Source: JAMXLO01 sp963812075
GTDB taxonomy: Bacteria; Pseudomonadota; Alphaproteobacteria; Acetobacterales; Acetobacteraceae
Length of the DNA stretch: 64,000 nt
Assembly: GCA_963812075.1 (NCBI GenBank)
Contig: CAWETN010000009.1
Coordinates: forward strand, 124,001 to 188,000
Direction: 5' to 3'
Below, piece after piece: positions 48,368 to 57,915 of the stretch (the first letter of the stretch is position 1; each line of letters begins with the position of its first letter). Under the pieces are notes generated by a model. The model had not been told where the DNA came from, did no database searches, and saw nothing but the letters and a program-made list of their open reading frames with translations. The position numbers and the translations under genes were made by a program.

Positions 48368-48799
48368 ATGACGAAGATCCTGGTCATCCACGGCGCCGGC
48401 ATGAACATGCGCGGCAAGGTGCAGACCGAGATATTCGGGCCGATGACGCTGCCCGAATACGACGACCGCATCCGCGGCTATGCCGACGAACTGGGCGTGG
48501 AGATCGAGATCTTCCACTCGAACATCGAGGGCGAGGTGATCAACCGCCTCTACGCCGCGAACGACCAGGGGTTCGACGCGGCGATCTTCAACCCCGCCGG
48601 CTTCTCGCGCGGCTATCCCGCTTTGGTCGCCGCGCTCAGCCAGGTGAAGTTCCCGACTATCGAGTTGCACATGTCGAACCCGGTGCGCCGCGGTCCGGTG
48701 TCGGAGACCGCGACGGTGAGCCTGGGCCTGGTCACCGGCTTCGGCATCGTCGGCTACTATCTCGGCCTGCGCGGCCTGCGGGACACGCTGAAGAAGTAG
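48368..48799 (+). CDS. Type II 3-dehydroquinate dehydratase-like protein, altered active site
   Basis: 143 residues with the AroQ fold signature (ILVIHGAGMNMRG, IFNPAGFSRGYPALVAAL, PTIELHMSN). In canonical enzymes a Tyr precedes the first Gly after the loop; here the position is Phe23 (TEIFGP). The NPGAYTHTS segment is NPAGFSRGY, without the usual His. The later ELHMSN His remains, but the R-E-x-x-R pattern is lost (RRGPVS). It is therefore probably not a standard dehydroquinase. It is coupled closely to the enolase-superfamily gene. Confidence 0.72.
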   Translation: MTKILVIHGAGMNMRGKVQTEIFGPMTLPEYDDRIRGYADELGVEIEIFHSNIEGEVINRLYAANDQGFDAAIFNPAGFSRGYPALVAALSQVKFPTIELHMSNPVRRGPVSETATVSLGLVTGFGIVGYYLGLRGLRDTLKK

Positions 48800-48956
48800 C
48801 CGACATTCACGCGACGCAGGGCGGAGCGGTGTCGTTCGCGGTCCAGGCACCGGACGGCGGCCGTCGCACCCCCCGTGGCTCGGCATCGAGGGTGTCGTTG
48901 CGGCCCGGCTGAGCTGACGACGCCCTGCGCGCCGCACTTTCGCGAAGGAAACCGTC

Positions 48957-49718
48957 ATGCACCTGAACGGACAGTCGGCCATGGTGACCGGCGGCGGCTC
49001 GGGCCTCGGAGCAGCGACGGCGCAGCGCCTGGCGCAGGCCGGCTGTCGCGTGGCGGTGCTCGATATCAACCAGGCGGCCGCCCTGGCCAGTGCGCAGCGC
49101 ATCGGCGGGATCGGCATCGCCTGCGATGTGGCCGACGCCACGTCCGCCGAGGCGGCCGTTGCGCAGGCGCGCGAGGCGCATGGCTCGGCGCGGCTGCTGG
49201 TGAACTGCGCCGGCGTCGGTACCGCGGGGCGCATCGTCGGGCGCGACGGTCCGATGCCGCTGGCGGCATTCGAGCGCGTGATCCGCGTCAACCTGATCGG
49301 CAGTTTCAACATGCTGCGCCTGGCGGCGGCGGACATGGGCGCGCTCGAACCGCTGGACGATGGCGAGCGCGGCGTGATCGTCAACACCGCATCGATCGCG
49401 GCGTATGAAGGGCAGGTCGGGCAGGCGGCGTATGCCGCATCGAAGGCTGGCGTCATCGGCCTCACGCTGCCGGCGGCACGCGAGCTGGCGCGCATCGGCG
49501 TGCGGGTGGTGACCATCGCGCCGGGACTGTTCCATACGCCGATGGTCGAGGGGTTGCCGGCGGAGGTGCAGCAGGCCCTCGCGGACGGGATTCCCTATCC
49601 GCAGCGGCTCGGGGCGCCGGAGGAATATGCCGCACTCGTTGAGCACATTGCGTCGAACCGCTTCCTGAACGGCGAGACGATCCGGCTGGATGGCGCGCTG
49701 CGCATGCCACCGCGCTGA
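48957..49718 (+). CDS. Short-chain dehydrogenase/reductase (HSD10-like)
   Basis: 253 residues. The NAD-binding motif is TGGGSGLGAATA, NCAGVGTAG follows, then Ser in IVNTASIAAYEG and YxxxK in AAYAASKAG. The sequence is most like type-2 3-hydroxyacyl-CoA dehydrogenases (C-terminal HTPMVEGLPAEVQQALADGIPYPQRLG). It is intact and probably acts in fatty or branched-chain acyl-CoA oxidation. Confidence 0.9.
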   Translation: MHLNGQSAMVTGGGSGLGAATAQRLAQAGCRVAVLDINQAAALASAQRIGGIGIACDVADATSAEAAVAQAREAHGSARLLVNCAGVGTAGRIVGRDGPMPLAAFERVIRVNLIGSFNMLRLAAADMGALEPLDDGERGVIVNTASIAAYEGQVGQAAYAASKAGVIGLTLPAARELARIGVRVVTIAPGLFHTPMVEGLPAEVQQALADGIPYPQRLGAPEEYAALVEHIASNRFLNGETIRLDGALRMPPR

Positions 49719-49827
49719 CCGCTGGTACGCTATCGAAGCGGACAACGTGATGCATTGCCTAAGATCATCCGGCGGCGGATAGTGCCGCTGCCGATCCGTC
49801 TGGAACCTCCGGAGCCTCACTGCGGTC

Positions 49828-50181
49828 ATGAAACTGGGATTTCTTCTCGCACGGACGCACCGCCGTGCGGCAATTTTTGCGGCTGTCTCTCTTGCGGCGC
49901 TGCCATGCGGACTCGCAGCGCAGGAGACCGGCAATCCAACCGAGGGAAGGCACGTGGCAGGGCTGTGGTGCAGCTCCTGTCACATCGTCACGCCTTCGGC
50001 ACAGGCCGTCGGCAAGAACGGCGTGCCGACCTTCGCTGCCGTCGCCCGCCGACCTTCGACCACGCCGGAATCGCTGCGCGCCTCCCTGTTGAAGCCACAC
50101 CCGCAGATTCAGAACATGCGTGCAACTCCCGACGAACTGCGTGATCTGACCGCCTACATCCTCAGCCTGCGCGGCAAATGA
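49828..50181 (+). CDS. Small c-type cytochrome
   Basis: 117 residues with a signal peptide (FAAVSLAALPCGLAAQ). The haem-binding motif CSSCH lies in GLWCSSCHIVTPSAQAVG and the axial Met in HPQIQNMRATPDELRDLTAYILSLRGK. It is a class I monohaem cytochrome, probably periplasmic, and could serve as electron carrier for an oxidase or dehydrogenase. Confidence 0.88.
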   Translation: MKLGFLLARTHRRAAIFAAVSLAALPCGLAAQETGNPTEGRHVAGLWCSSCHIVTPSAQAVGKNGVPTFAAVARRPSTTPESLRASLLKPHPQIQNMRATPDELRDLTAYILSLRGK

Positions 50182-50199
50182 CGGGATGACCCGACCGGC

Positions 50200-53100
50200 T
50201 CAGGCCGGGACCGCCTGAGCCTGCACCACTGCGCGTGCGTCTTCGGCCAGAAGCTGCACGGCGGGATAGTCGATCTTGCCGGTGCCCAGCAGCGGCAGGG
50301 ACGGAACCGACAGGACGGCGCGTGGCACCATGATCTCGGCGATCATGCGCGTCCTGGCAGCCGCAAGGATCTGCTGCGCGTCCGCGTCCTGCCGACTGGT
50401 CACCAGCAGCAGGGACTCGCCCTTGCGCGGGTCCGGCAGGCTGATCACCGCATGCTGCGCCTCGGGCCACAGCGATGCGGCCAGCGCCTCGGCTGCGCCC
50501 ATCGAAACCATCTCGCCGCCGATCTTCGCGAAGCGCCTGGCGCGCCCCAGGATGGTGACGAACCCCGCGCCGTCCACCGAGACGATGTCGCCGGTGTCGT
50601 ACCAGCCGCTCGGCGGCGCTTCCAGCACGCCGGGCGCAGTCTCGCGCAGGTAGCCCAGCATCACGTTCGGCGCGTGCACGAACAGCCGTCCGCCGGTCTC
50701 GATGCCGGCCACCGGCTCGATCCGGTGAGCGATGCCGGGCAGGAAGCGACCGACGGTGCCGGGGCGGCAGTGCATCGCAGTGTTCAACGCCAGCACCGGC
50801 GCAGTCTCGGTGGCGCCGAAGCCCTCGAGCACGCGCGCGCCGAAGCGGTCGGCGAACAGGTGTCGCGTCTCCTCGCGCACCTTCTCGGCGCCGGCGAAGA
50901 TGTAGCGCATGGCGTAGAAGTCGTACGGATGCGCGTAGCGCGCCCAGCCGTTGAGGAAGGTGTCGGTGCCGAAGCAGATCGTTGCATCGGTGTCATAGAT
51001 CAGCGCTGGCACGATGCGGTAGTGCAGCGGGCTCGGGTAGTGGAACGTGCGCACGCCGGAGATCAGCGGCAGGATCGTGCCGCCGGTCAAACCGAAGGCA
51101 TGGAACATCGGCATCGCGTTGAACACGATATCGCCGCCATGGAAGTCGATCACCGAGGCGATCTGCGCGCAGTTCGCGATCAAGTTGCGGTGGCTGAGCA
51201 CCACGCCCTTGGGCGCGCCCTCCGATCCGCTGGTGAACAGTACCACCGCCGGCGCGTCTGGAGCGGCGATGGCGCCGGGCAGGCGGCGCGCCCGCCACGC
51301 ATCCGCCTTGGCACGCAGCTTCGCGCGCAGGCCGATCGCCGCACGGACGTCCTCCAGCCATACGAACCGCACCTCCTCGCCCATGCGTTCCACGATCCTG
51401 GCGAGGCGCGCCTTCTCCACGAAGGTGCGGCTGGAGACCACGCTGCGCACGCCTGCAGCGCGGCATGCCGACAACATCGCGCCGGCGCCGGCCGACACAT
51501 TCAGCAGGCAAGGGACGACGCCGACCGCCTGCATGCCCATGAACGCCACCACCGAGGCGATGGCATTGGGCATCAGCAGCGCGACATACGGTTCGCCGGG
51601 TACTGCAGCGGCCAGCGCGCGGCCGAGTGCAGCCGACCCGACCACCATCCTGCCGTAGCCGATCGGCACGCGGTCGATGTCCTCGGCGATAGGCGTGCGT
51701 GCGCCATGTACGTCGCGCGCATCCAGCAGCGCGGAGAACAACGTCTTGCCGGTCTCCTTCGAGTGGAACACCGCATCGACCATCACGTCCTGCAGCGCAC
51801 GGCCGATCACTTCGCGGCGCTGGCGCGGCGTCAGGTCGCCGGCATCCGACGGTGCCAGCGTGACCGGTGCATGGATGATCACGGTGAGGCGCGGGAACCA
51901 GCGCAGTCGCAGCCTGCCCTGCATGCGGCCGAGACGGCTGAACTGCAGGCCCTCGATGCTGATCGCCACGACCTTCGCATGGGATTTGTCCGCGACCAGC
52001 GCGGCGCCCTCGTAGACCTTCATCAACGCGCCGGTGCGGGTCATGCGGCCCTCGGGGAAGATCATCAGCTTGCGTCCATGGTCGCGCACCGCTTCGACCA
52101 TGCGCTTCACCGAGTAGGGCGACTGCACGTCCACCGGGAACGTCTGCACCGCGGCGAGGAACGGCCGGAAGTACCACTTCGCGGCCTGCGAGGTGTGGAT
52201 GGCGAAGGTCGGGCTGTCCGGCACGCACGCGGCGATCAGGCAGGCATCGAGATAGGACTGGTGATTGGCGACGATCACCACGCGGTCGCCCGCTGACCTG
52301 TAGTTCTCGGTGCCGTGCACCTGCAGGCGATGAAAGCGATGGAAGTACCAGCGCAGCAGGGTGCGATAGACCTCGTGCGGCAGGATGCGCACGATCCAGA
52401 CCGCCACCGACAGGTTGGCGACCGCCGCCACGTGCAGCACCGACGGCGCGCGCAGTCCCATCGCCGCCATTCCGGCGGCGGCCGCGGCGCCCGCCACCAT
52501 GAACAGCGCGTTCATGATGTTGTTGGCGGCGATCATGCGCGACCGCTCGGACGGCGCCGCTGTGTCCTGGATGATGGCGTAGAGCGGCACCGAGAACACG
52601 CCGCCGCACGCCGCCAGCAGGAACAGATCGACGATCATCCGCCAGCCGGCGAACGTGGTCAGCGCGACCAGCGCCGTCGCGATGGTGCCGGCGGAGGCGG
52701 CGGCCGACGCGAAGTCCCAGCAGAACAGCGAGATCCCCACCGCGGCGAACGGCACGAGGCGGGGCGACACCTCGCCGCGCAGCAACCGCGCGCATTGCAC
52801 CGAACCCACGCCGACGCCGATGGCGAACACCGTCAGCAGCAGCGTCAGCACCGTGCCGTCGGCGCCCAGCGTGTCGCGTGCGACCACCGGGAACTCGGTC
52901 ATCAGCGTGGCGCCGATGGTCCAGAACCAGGACAGGCCGAGGACCGAGAGCCAGATGGGTCGGATCGAAGCGGCATGGCGTGTTACGCGCCAGGTCTCGG
53001 CGAACGGATTGGCACCGATGCGCAGCGCCGGATCGGCAGCCGGCGAGGTCGGGATCATTCTCGCGCCGAACAGGCCGAGCAGCGCCAGCACGATGCCGGC

Positions 53101-53628
53101 GGCGCCGACCCAGGCGGTGCCGTGCGGCAGCAATACCAGCGCTCCGCCGGCGACGGTGCCGCAGACGATCGACAGGAACGTGGTGGCCTCGATCGCGCCG
53201 TTGCCGGCGACCAGCTCGTTCTCGGCCAGGTGCTCGGGGAGAAGGCCGTATTTCACCGGGCCGAACAGCGCCGCCTGCACGCCGAGACCCAGCAGCACGA
53301 GCAGCAGTGCGGGAACGCTCTCGGTCAGGAAAGCGGCTGCGGCGAGCGCCATCAGAGCCAGTTCGGCGAGCTTGTAGGCCAGGATCACGCGTGGCTTGGC
53401 GAACCGGTCGGCGAGCTTGCCAGCGGTGGCGGACAGCAGGATGTACGGCGCGATGAACAGCGCGCCGGCGAGCGCCGACAGGCCGGTGCCGCCGATGCCC
53501 AGCTGGAACAGCGCCAGCACGACGATCGCGTTCTTCACCAGATTGTCGTTAAGCGCCCCGCAGGACTGGGTGAGCACGAGGGGCCACAGGCGGCGGGTCT
53601 TCAGCAGGCCGATCGGGGAGGCGGACAT
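50200..53628 (-). CDS. Fused MFS / lysophospholipid acyltransferase / acyl-ACP synthetase (Aas-like)
   Basis: 1,142 residues in three parts. An MFS membrane domain occupies residues 1-400 (GALNDNLVKNAIVVLALFQLG, LLPEHLAENELVAGNGAIEA). A PlsC acyltransferase follows with HQSYLD (HX4D) and FPEGRMTRTG. An AMP-binding acyl-activating domain completes it with VLFTSGSEGAPKGVVLSHRN, GFGATETAPVLALN, and GWYDTGDIVSVDG. It recycles lysophospholipids or external fatty acids into membrane lipid, as LplT plus Aas do in E. coli. The ATG at 53628 gives MSASPIGLLKTRRL. It is intact, the longest gene in the window. Confidence 0.93.
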   Translation of the reverse strand: MSASPIGLLKTRRLWPLVLTQSCGALNDNLVKNAIVVLALFQLGIGGTGLSALAGALFIAPYILLSATAGKLADRFAKPRVILAYKLAELALMALAAAAFLTESVPALLLVLLGLGVQAALFGPVKYGLLPEHLAENELVAGNGAIEATTFLSIVCGTVAGGALVLLPHGTAWVGAAGIVLALLGLFGARMIPTSPAADPALRIGANPFAETWRVTRHAASIRPIWLSVLGLSWFWTIGATLMTEFPVVARDTLGADGTVLTLLLTVFAIGVGVGSVQCARLLRGEVSPRLVPFAAVGISLFCWDFASAAASAGTIATALVALTTFAGWRMIVDLFLLAACGGVFSVPLYAIIQDTAAPSERSRMIAANNIMNALFMVAGAAAAAGMAAMGLRAPSVLHVAAVANLSVAVWIVRILPHEVYRTLLRWYFHRFHRLQVHGTENYRSAGDRVVIVANHQSYLDACLIAACVPDSPTFAIHTSQAAKWYFRPFLAAVQTFPVDVQSPYSVKRMVEAVRDHGRKLMIFPEGRMTRTGALMKVYEGAALVADKSHAKVVAISIEGLQFSRLGRMQGRLRLRWFPRLTVIIHAPVTLAPSDAGDLTPRQRREVIGRALQDVMVDAVFHSKETGKTLFSALLDARDVHGARTPIAEDIDRVPIGYGRMVVGSAALGRALAAAVPGEPYVALLMPNAIASVVAFMGMQAVGVVPCLLNVSAGAGAMLSACRAAGVRSVVSSRTFVEKARLARIVERMGEEVRFVWLEDVRAAIGLRAKLRAKADAWRARRLPGAIAAPDAPAVVLFTSGSEGAPKGVVLSHRNLIANCAQIASVIDFHGGDIVFNAMPMFHAFGLTGGTILPLISGVRTFHYPSPLHYRIVPALIYDTDATICFGTDTFLNGWARYAHPYDFYAMRYIFAGAEKVREETRHLFADRFGARVLEGFGATETAPVLALNTAMHCRPGTVGRFLPGIAHRIEPVAGIETGGRLFVHAPNVMLGYLRETAPGVLEAPPSGWYDTGDIVSVDGAGFVTILGRARRFAKIGGEMVSMGAAEALAASLWPEAQHAVISLPDPRKGESLLLVTSRQDADAQQILAAARTRMIAEIMVPRAVLSVPSLPLLGTGKIDYPAVQLLAEDARAVVQAQAVPA

Positions 53629-53640
53629 GCAGGGCAGGGT

Positions 53641-53680
53641 AGGCGGGCAGCCCGCCTGGCCCAACCCCTCCTGGGAGGGG
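53641..53680 (-). terminator. Two adjacent hairpins between ggt and the Aas-like gene
   Basis: Perfect AGGCGGG/CCCGCCT (53641-53647 and 53651-53657, loop CAG) and CCCCTC/GAGGGG (53665-53670 and 53675-53680). No T tract. They lie in the gap between ggt and the next minus-strand gene and could be a weak terminator or an mRNA-stabilising element. Confidence 0.4.
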
Positions 53681-53689
53681 GAGGGCGCG

Positions 53690-55445
53690 CTACCAGCCGA
53701 TCGCGTACGCCGTGCGCCGCGGATCGGCTCCCGCCGACTTCACCCCGGTGCGCAGGTCGGACTGGATGGTGCAGACCGAGCCCGCCAGGTACTTCCGCTC
53801 CGGCCAGCGTTCGACCCGATGGCCGAGCGCCTCCAGCGCGTCGCAGGTTGCCGCGCCCACGTCCTCCTCCACGCACAGGTGGCCGGGTCGATAGGCGTGC
53901 GGCAGCTGCAACTCCGGCCAGGAGTAGCTGGCGAAGCGCGGCGCCTCGCAGGCCGATTGCGGGTCCATGCCGAACAGCGCCTGGTTGAGGAACAGTTGCA
54001 CCATCGCCTGGCCCAGCACCTCGCTGCCCGGCGAGCCGAACGGCATAACCATCTCGTTCGCTTTGATGGCAATTGCCGGATTGGCCGACATCCGCGGCCG
54101 CCGGCCGGGGCCGACCCGCGCGGGATGTTCCGGTCCGGTGTAGCCGCGTGAGCCCCACATCGACACGGTGATGCCGGTACCGGGCACCACGGGACCGCTG
54201 ATCGTCGGATCGGACGGCGTGGCGGCGAACACGTTGCCCTGGCCGTCGGCGACGCACAGGAAGGACGTTTCCGGCCGGCCCTCCGCGATCTGCCAGCGGC
54301 GCACCGGCCGAAGGGTCGGGACGCCAGGGCGGGATCGCGACACCGCCGACCTCGCCCGCCGGCGGCATGCCGGGCCAGGCCTTCGCCGGATCGATCTGCC
54401 CCCGCCGCAGGGCGGCGTAGCCGTCCGACAGCAGCACCTCCAGCGGCACGTCCACGAAGGTGGGGTCGCCGAAATACACCTCGCGATCCGCAGCCGCGAG
54501 CTTCAGCGCCTCGGTCACGGCGTGGATGTAGGCGGGTGAGTTGTGGCCCATCCCGCGCAGGTCCAGCCCCTGCAGGATGTTGAGCGCCTGCAGCACCATC
54601 GGGCCCTGCGACCAGGCGCCGCAGCCCAGGACCTCGAACTCGCCGAAGCGGATGCGGCAGGGGGGCTCGACCGGGCTCTCGAACGCCTCCAGGTCCTCGG
54701 CGGCGATCCAGCCGCCGTTCTCCCGCTGGTGGCGGACGATCGCCGTGGCGATGTCGCCGCGGTAGAAGGCGTCGCGCGCCGCGCGCAGGCCGGCGAGCCG
54801 GTCGCCGCCGGCATGCGCCTGTTCCTGGTCTGCCATGTACTGCAGCGTGCGGCCGAGATCGGCCTGCACGAAAATCTCCCCGACCTCGGGCGGTCGGCCG
54901 CCCGGCAGGAAGATAGCCGCCGTAGTCGGCCACCGCGAGAAGTCCCTCTGCCGGGCGGCCAGCTGCTCGGCGAGGAACGGATAGGTGGGAAAACCCTCGC
55001 GGGCGAAGCGGATCGCCGCCGCGGCGACCTCCCCGAACGACATGGTGCCGAAGCGCGCCAGGGCGGCGATCCAGATGCTGGGCGCGGCGGGCACCACGGA
55101 GTGCAGCAGGCCTTCGGGGATGCGCCCGCCGCAGCGGCGATGGAAGTGGTCGAGGTCGGCGGCGCGCGGCCACACGCCGACGCCGCTGATCACATGGGTC
55201 TCGCGGCGCTCGCCCAGGTGCAGCATCACCGGTGCCACGCCGCCGAAGCCGACGAATTCGCTCTCCAGCACGTCGATCGCGAGGCCCGTCGCCACGCCGG
55301 CGTCGATCGCGTTGCCACCAGCCTCCAGCACCTGCAGCCCGGCGAGCGAGGCGTAGTAATGGCCCGACACCACCACGTGCCGGCGCGCCATCACGGCAGG
55401 ACGGCGCGCCCGTCCCGGGCCGAACAGCGTGGCCGGATCGGCCAA
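53690..55445 (-). CDS. Gamma-glutamyltransferase family protein (one frame break)
   Basis: About 584 residues of the Ntn-hydrolase GGT family. The large-subunit part has HYYASLAGLQVLEAGGNAIDAGVA and ESEFVGFGGVAPVML. The nucleophile lies in the ETSFLCVADGQGNVFAATPS segment (Thr after Glu). ANPAIAIKANEMVMPFGSPGSEV follows. There is no signal peptide, so it is probably cytoplasmic. The frame breaks around 54310-54345, between GEVGGVAIPPWRP and GRPETSFL. The TTG start at 55445 is immediately after the htrA stop. Confidence 0.85.
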
Positions 55446-55449
55446 GCGC

Positions 55450-56979
55450 CTAGCCCGGCTGCTTGTCCTTGTCGCTGCCGATCGACAGCGGGACCCATTG
55501 CAGCCCGTCCTGGCGCTGGATCAGCATCAGCACGGACTTGCGGTTCTCCTTCTTCACCGTGTCCACCCGGCGCTGCACGTCGGCCGGCGAGGTGACCTCG
55601 CCCTGCTGCACCTCGACGATCACGTCGCCTGGCTTCAGGCCGCGTTCGGCGGCGGAGCTGTTTGGCGCGACATCGGTGATCACCACGCCCTTCTGGTCGG
55701 CGCCCAGCGAGAACTTGTCCTTCGCGTCCTGCGTGATCGGCGCGAGCTTCAGGCCGAGGCCGGAGATCTCCGTCGGCTTCTCGCCCTTGTCGGGACCGGT
55801 CGTGGCGGCGGCGACCTGCACGTCGTCCGGCTTCTCGGCCAGCGTGGCCTGGATGGTCACTTCCTTGCCGTCGCGCCACAGCAGCACGGGGACCTGCTTG
55901 CCCACTTCCGAATCGGCCACGATGCGCGGCAGCGAGCGCATCTCCTTCACATCCTGGTTGTTGAACTTCAGGATGATGTCGCCGTTGCGGATCTTGGCCT
56001 TGTCGGCCGGCCCGCCGTCGTTCACGCCGGCCACCATGGCGCCGGAGGCGTCCTTCAGGCCCAGGCTCTCGGCGATGTCCGGCGTCACCTGCTGGATGCG
56101 CACGCCCAGCCAGCCGCGGCGCGGATGGCCGAAGTCCTTGAGCTGCGCCACCGTCGCCTTGACCATGTTGGCCGGGATCGAGAAGCCGATGCCGATCGAC
56201 CCGCCGGACGGCGAATAGATCGCCGTGTTCATGCCGATCACCTGGCCGTCCATGTTGAACAGCGGCCCGCCTGAGTTGCCGCGGTTGATCGCCGCGTCGG
56301 TCTGGATGAAGTCGTCGTACGGCCCCTGGCGGATATCGCGCCCGCGCGCCGAGACGATGCCGGCGGTGACCGTGCCGCCTAGGCCGAACGGGTTGCCGAT
56401 CGCCACCACCCAGTCGCCCACCCGTGCCGTGTCGGAATCGCCGAACTGCACCGCCGGCAGCGGCTTGTCCGATTTAACCTGCAACAGGGCAACGTCGCCG
56501 GTTTCGTCGCGGCCGAGGACCTTGGCCTTCAGCGAGGTGTTGTCCTGCAGGGTGACGGTGATCTCGTCGGCGCCGTCGATCACGTGGTTGTTGGTCACCA
56601 CCAGGCCGGACGCGTCGATGATGAAGCCTGACCCCAGGCTCTGCATGCGCCGGTCGGGCGGCGTGGGCTGGTTGTCGCCCCGCCCGCCAGGCTTGTTGCG
56701 GTTGAGGAAGTCCTTGAAGAACTGCTCGAACGGCGAGCCAGGCGGGAACAGCGGAATTTCCGGACCCTGGCCCGGGTTTCCGGCGCGGGCCTGGGCCGCT
56801 GCCTGGGTGGACGAGATGTTCACCACCGCCGGCAGCAGCTTGGCCGCGAGGTCGGCGAAGCTTTCCGGAGCGCCCCTGGCGAACGCCGGCTCGTTGGGCA
56901 CGATAGCGAGCGGTGCGGCCACCGCAAAAGCGAGGGCCAGCGTGGCGGCGCGGGCAGAGGGGCAGCGGATCAGGCGCAT
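55450..56979 (-). CDS. Do-like periplasmic serine endopeptidase HtrA/DegP
   Basis: 509 residues: a signal peptide (SARAATLALAFAVAAPLAIVP), then a trypsin-like protease domain with His in TNNHVIDGA, Asp in RDETGDVALL, and Ser in INRGNSGGPLFN. Two PDZ domains follow (GWLGVRIQQVTPDIAESL and DVAPNSSAAERGLKPGDVIV). It degrades misfolded envelope proteins under stress. The ATG at 56979 is used because the in-frame codons upstream add no family sequence. hflC and hflK precede it on the same strand. Confidence 0.95.
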   Translation of the reverse strand: MRLIRCPSARAATLALAFAVAAPLAIVPNEPAFARGAPESFADLAAKLLPAVVNISSTQAAAQARAGNPGQGPEIPLFPPGSPFEQFFKDFLNRNKPGGRGDNQPTPPDRRMQSLGSGFIIDASGLVVTNNHVIDGADEITVTLQDNTSLKAKVLGRDETGDVALLQVKSDKPLPAVQFGDSDTARVGDWVVAIGNPFGLGGTVTAGIVSARGRDIRQGPYDDFIQTDAAINRGNSGGPLFNMDGQVIGMNTAIYSPSGGSIGIGFSIPANMVKATVAQLKDFGHPRRGWLGVRIQQVTPDIAESLGLKDASGAMVAGVNDGGPADKAKIRNGDIILKFNNQDVKEMRSLPRIVADSEVGKQVPVLLWRDGKEVTIQATLAEKPDDVQVAAATTGPDKGEKPTEISGLGLKLAPITQDAKDKFSLGADQKGVVITDVAPNSSAAERGLKPGDVIVEVQQGEVTSPADVQRRVDTVKKENRKSVLMLIQRQDGLQWVPLSIGSDKDKQPG

Positions 56980-57036
56980 GATCGAGAGTTCCCTGGAGGT
57001 CCTGCGGGATATGGTCCGGAGCGCGGCGGCTGGCAA

Positions 57037-57915
57037 CTACTCACCCGTTGCCGTCGGCGCGGACTGAAGATAGCGCAAAAACTCGTTGCCGGGGGTAAGA
57101 ACGAGCCGCGAGGCGCCGCCCTCGAACGTGTCGCGATAGGCCTGCAGCGTGCGCCAGGCGTAATAGAAGTTGGGGTCCTGAGTGTACGCGTGGGCGAAGA
57201 TCCGGGTGGCCTCGCCCTCGCCCTCGCCGCGCAGCCGGTCGGCCGTGGCACGCGCCTCGGCCAGCAACACGGTCCGGTCGCGGTCGGCGTCGGCCCTGAT
57301 GCGCTGCGCCGCCTCCGCGCCCTCGGCGCGCGCCTGGGCTGCGACGCGCTGGCGCTCGGACTGCATGCGGGCCAGGATTGCCTTGGTGTTCTCGTCCGGC
57401 AGGTCGGCGCGGCGGATGCGCACGTCCACGATCGCTACGCCGAAGCCCTTCATCTCGACGTTCACCTGGTCGCGGATCGTCGCCATGATCTGGTCGCGTT
57501 CGGCCGACAGCACGTCGAGCAGTTTGTTGTTGGCCAGCACCCGGCGCAGCGAGGACGACACGATCGAGTTGAGCCGGCCGCGGATGCCGTCCTCGAGCGG
57601 GCCGACCGACTGGTAGTAGAGCAGCGGGTTGACGATGCGGAACATGGTGAAGCTGTCCACCACCAGCCGCCGCTGATCGCCCAGGATCACCTGCTCGCCC
57701 GGCAACTCGAGGCCGAGCAGTCGCTTGTCGAAGGTGATGACGTTCTGCACGAACGGCAGCTTCACGTTCAGTCCGGGCTTGCGGATCGGTCCCACCACCT
57801 CGCCGAACTGGGCGACCAGCGCCTGCTCGGTCTGGCCGACGGTGAACAGCGTCGACTCCACCAGGACGAACAGCACCACCAGCGCGGCGATGCCGGCGAT
57901 CGTGACGCGGCTCAT
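57037..57915 (-). CDS. hflC: Protease modulator HflC
   Basis: 292 residues: an N-terminal anchor helix (IAGIAALVVLFVLVESTLF) and a SPFH/prohibitin domain (EVVGPIRKPGLNVKLPFVQNVITFDKRLL, then QVNVEMKGFGVAIVDVRIRRADLP). The coiled-coil helix SERQRVAAQARAEGAEAAQRIR follows. With HflK it forms the membrane ring around FtsH and restricts its proteolysis. The ATG overlaps the hflK stop. Confidence 0.95.
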   Translation of the reverse strand: MSRVTIAGIAALVVLFVLVESTLFTVGQTEQALVAQFGEVVGPIRKPGLNVKLPFVQNVITFDKRLLGLELPGEQVILGDQRRLVVDSFTMFRIVNPLLYYQSVGPLEDGIRGRLNSIVSSSLRRVLANNKLLDVLSAERDQIMATIRDQVNVEMKGFGVAIVDVRIRRADLPDENTKAILARMQSERQRVAAQARAEGAEAAQRIRADADRDRTVLLAEARATADRLRGEGEGEATRIFAHAYTQDPNFYYAWRTLQAYRDTFEGGASRLVLTPGNEFLRYLQSAPTATGE

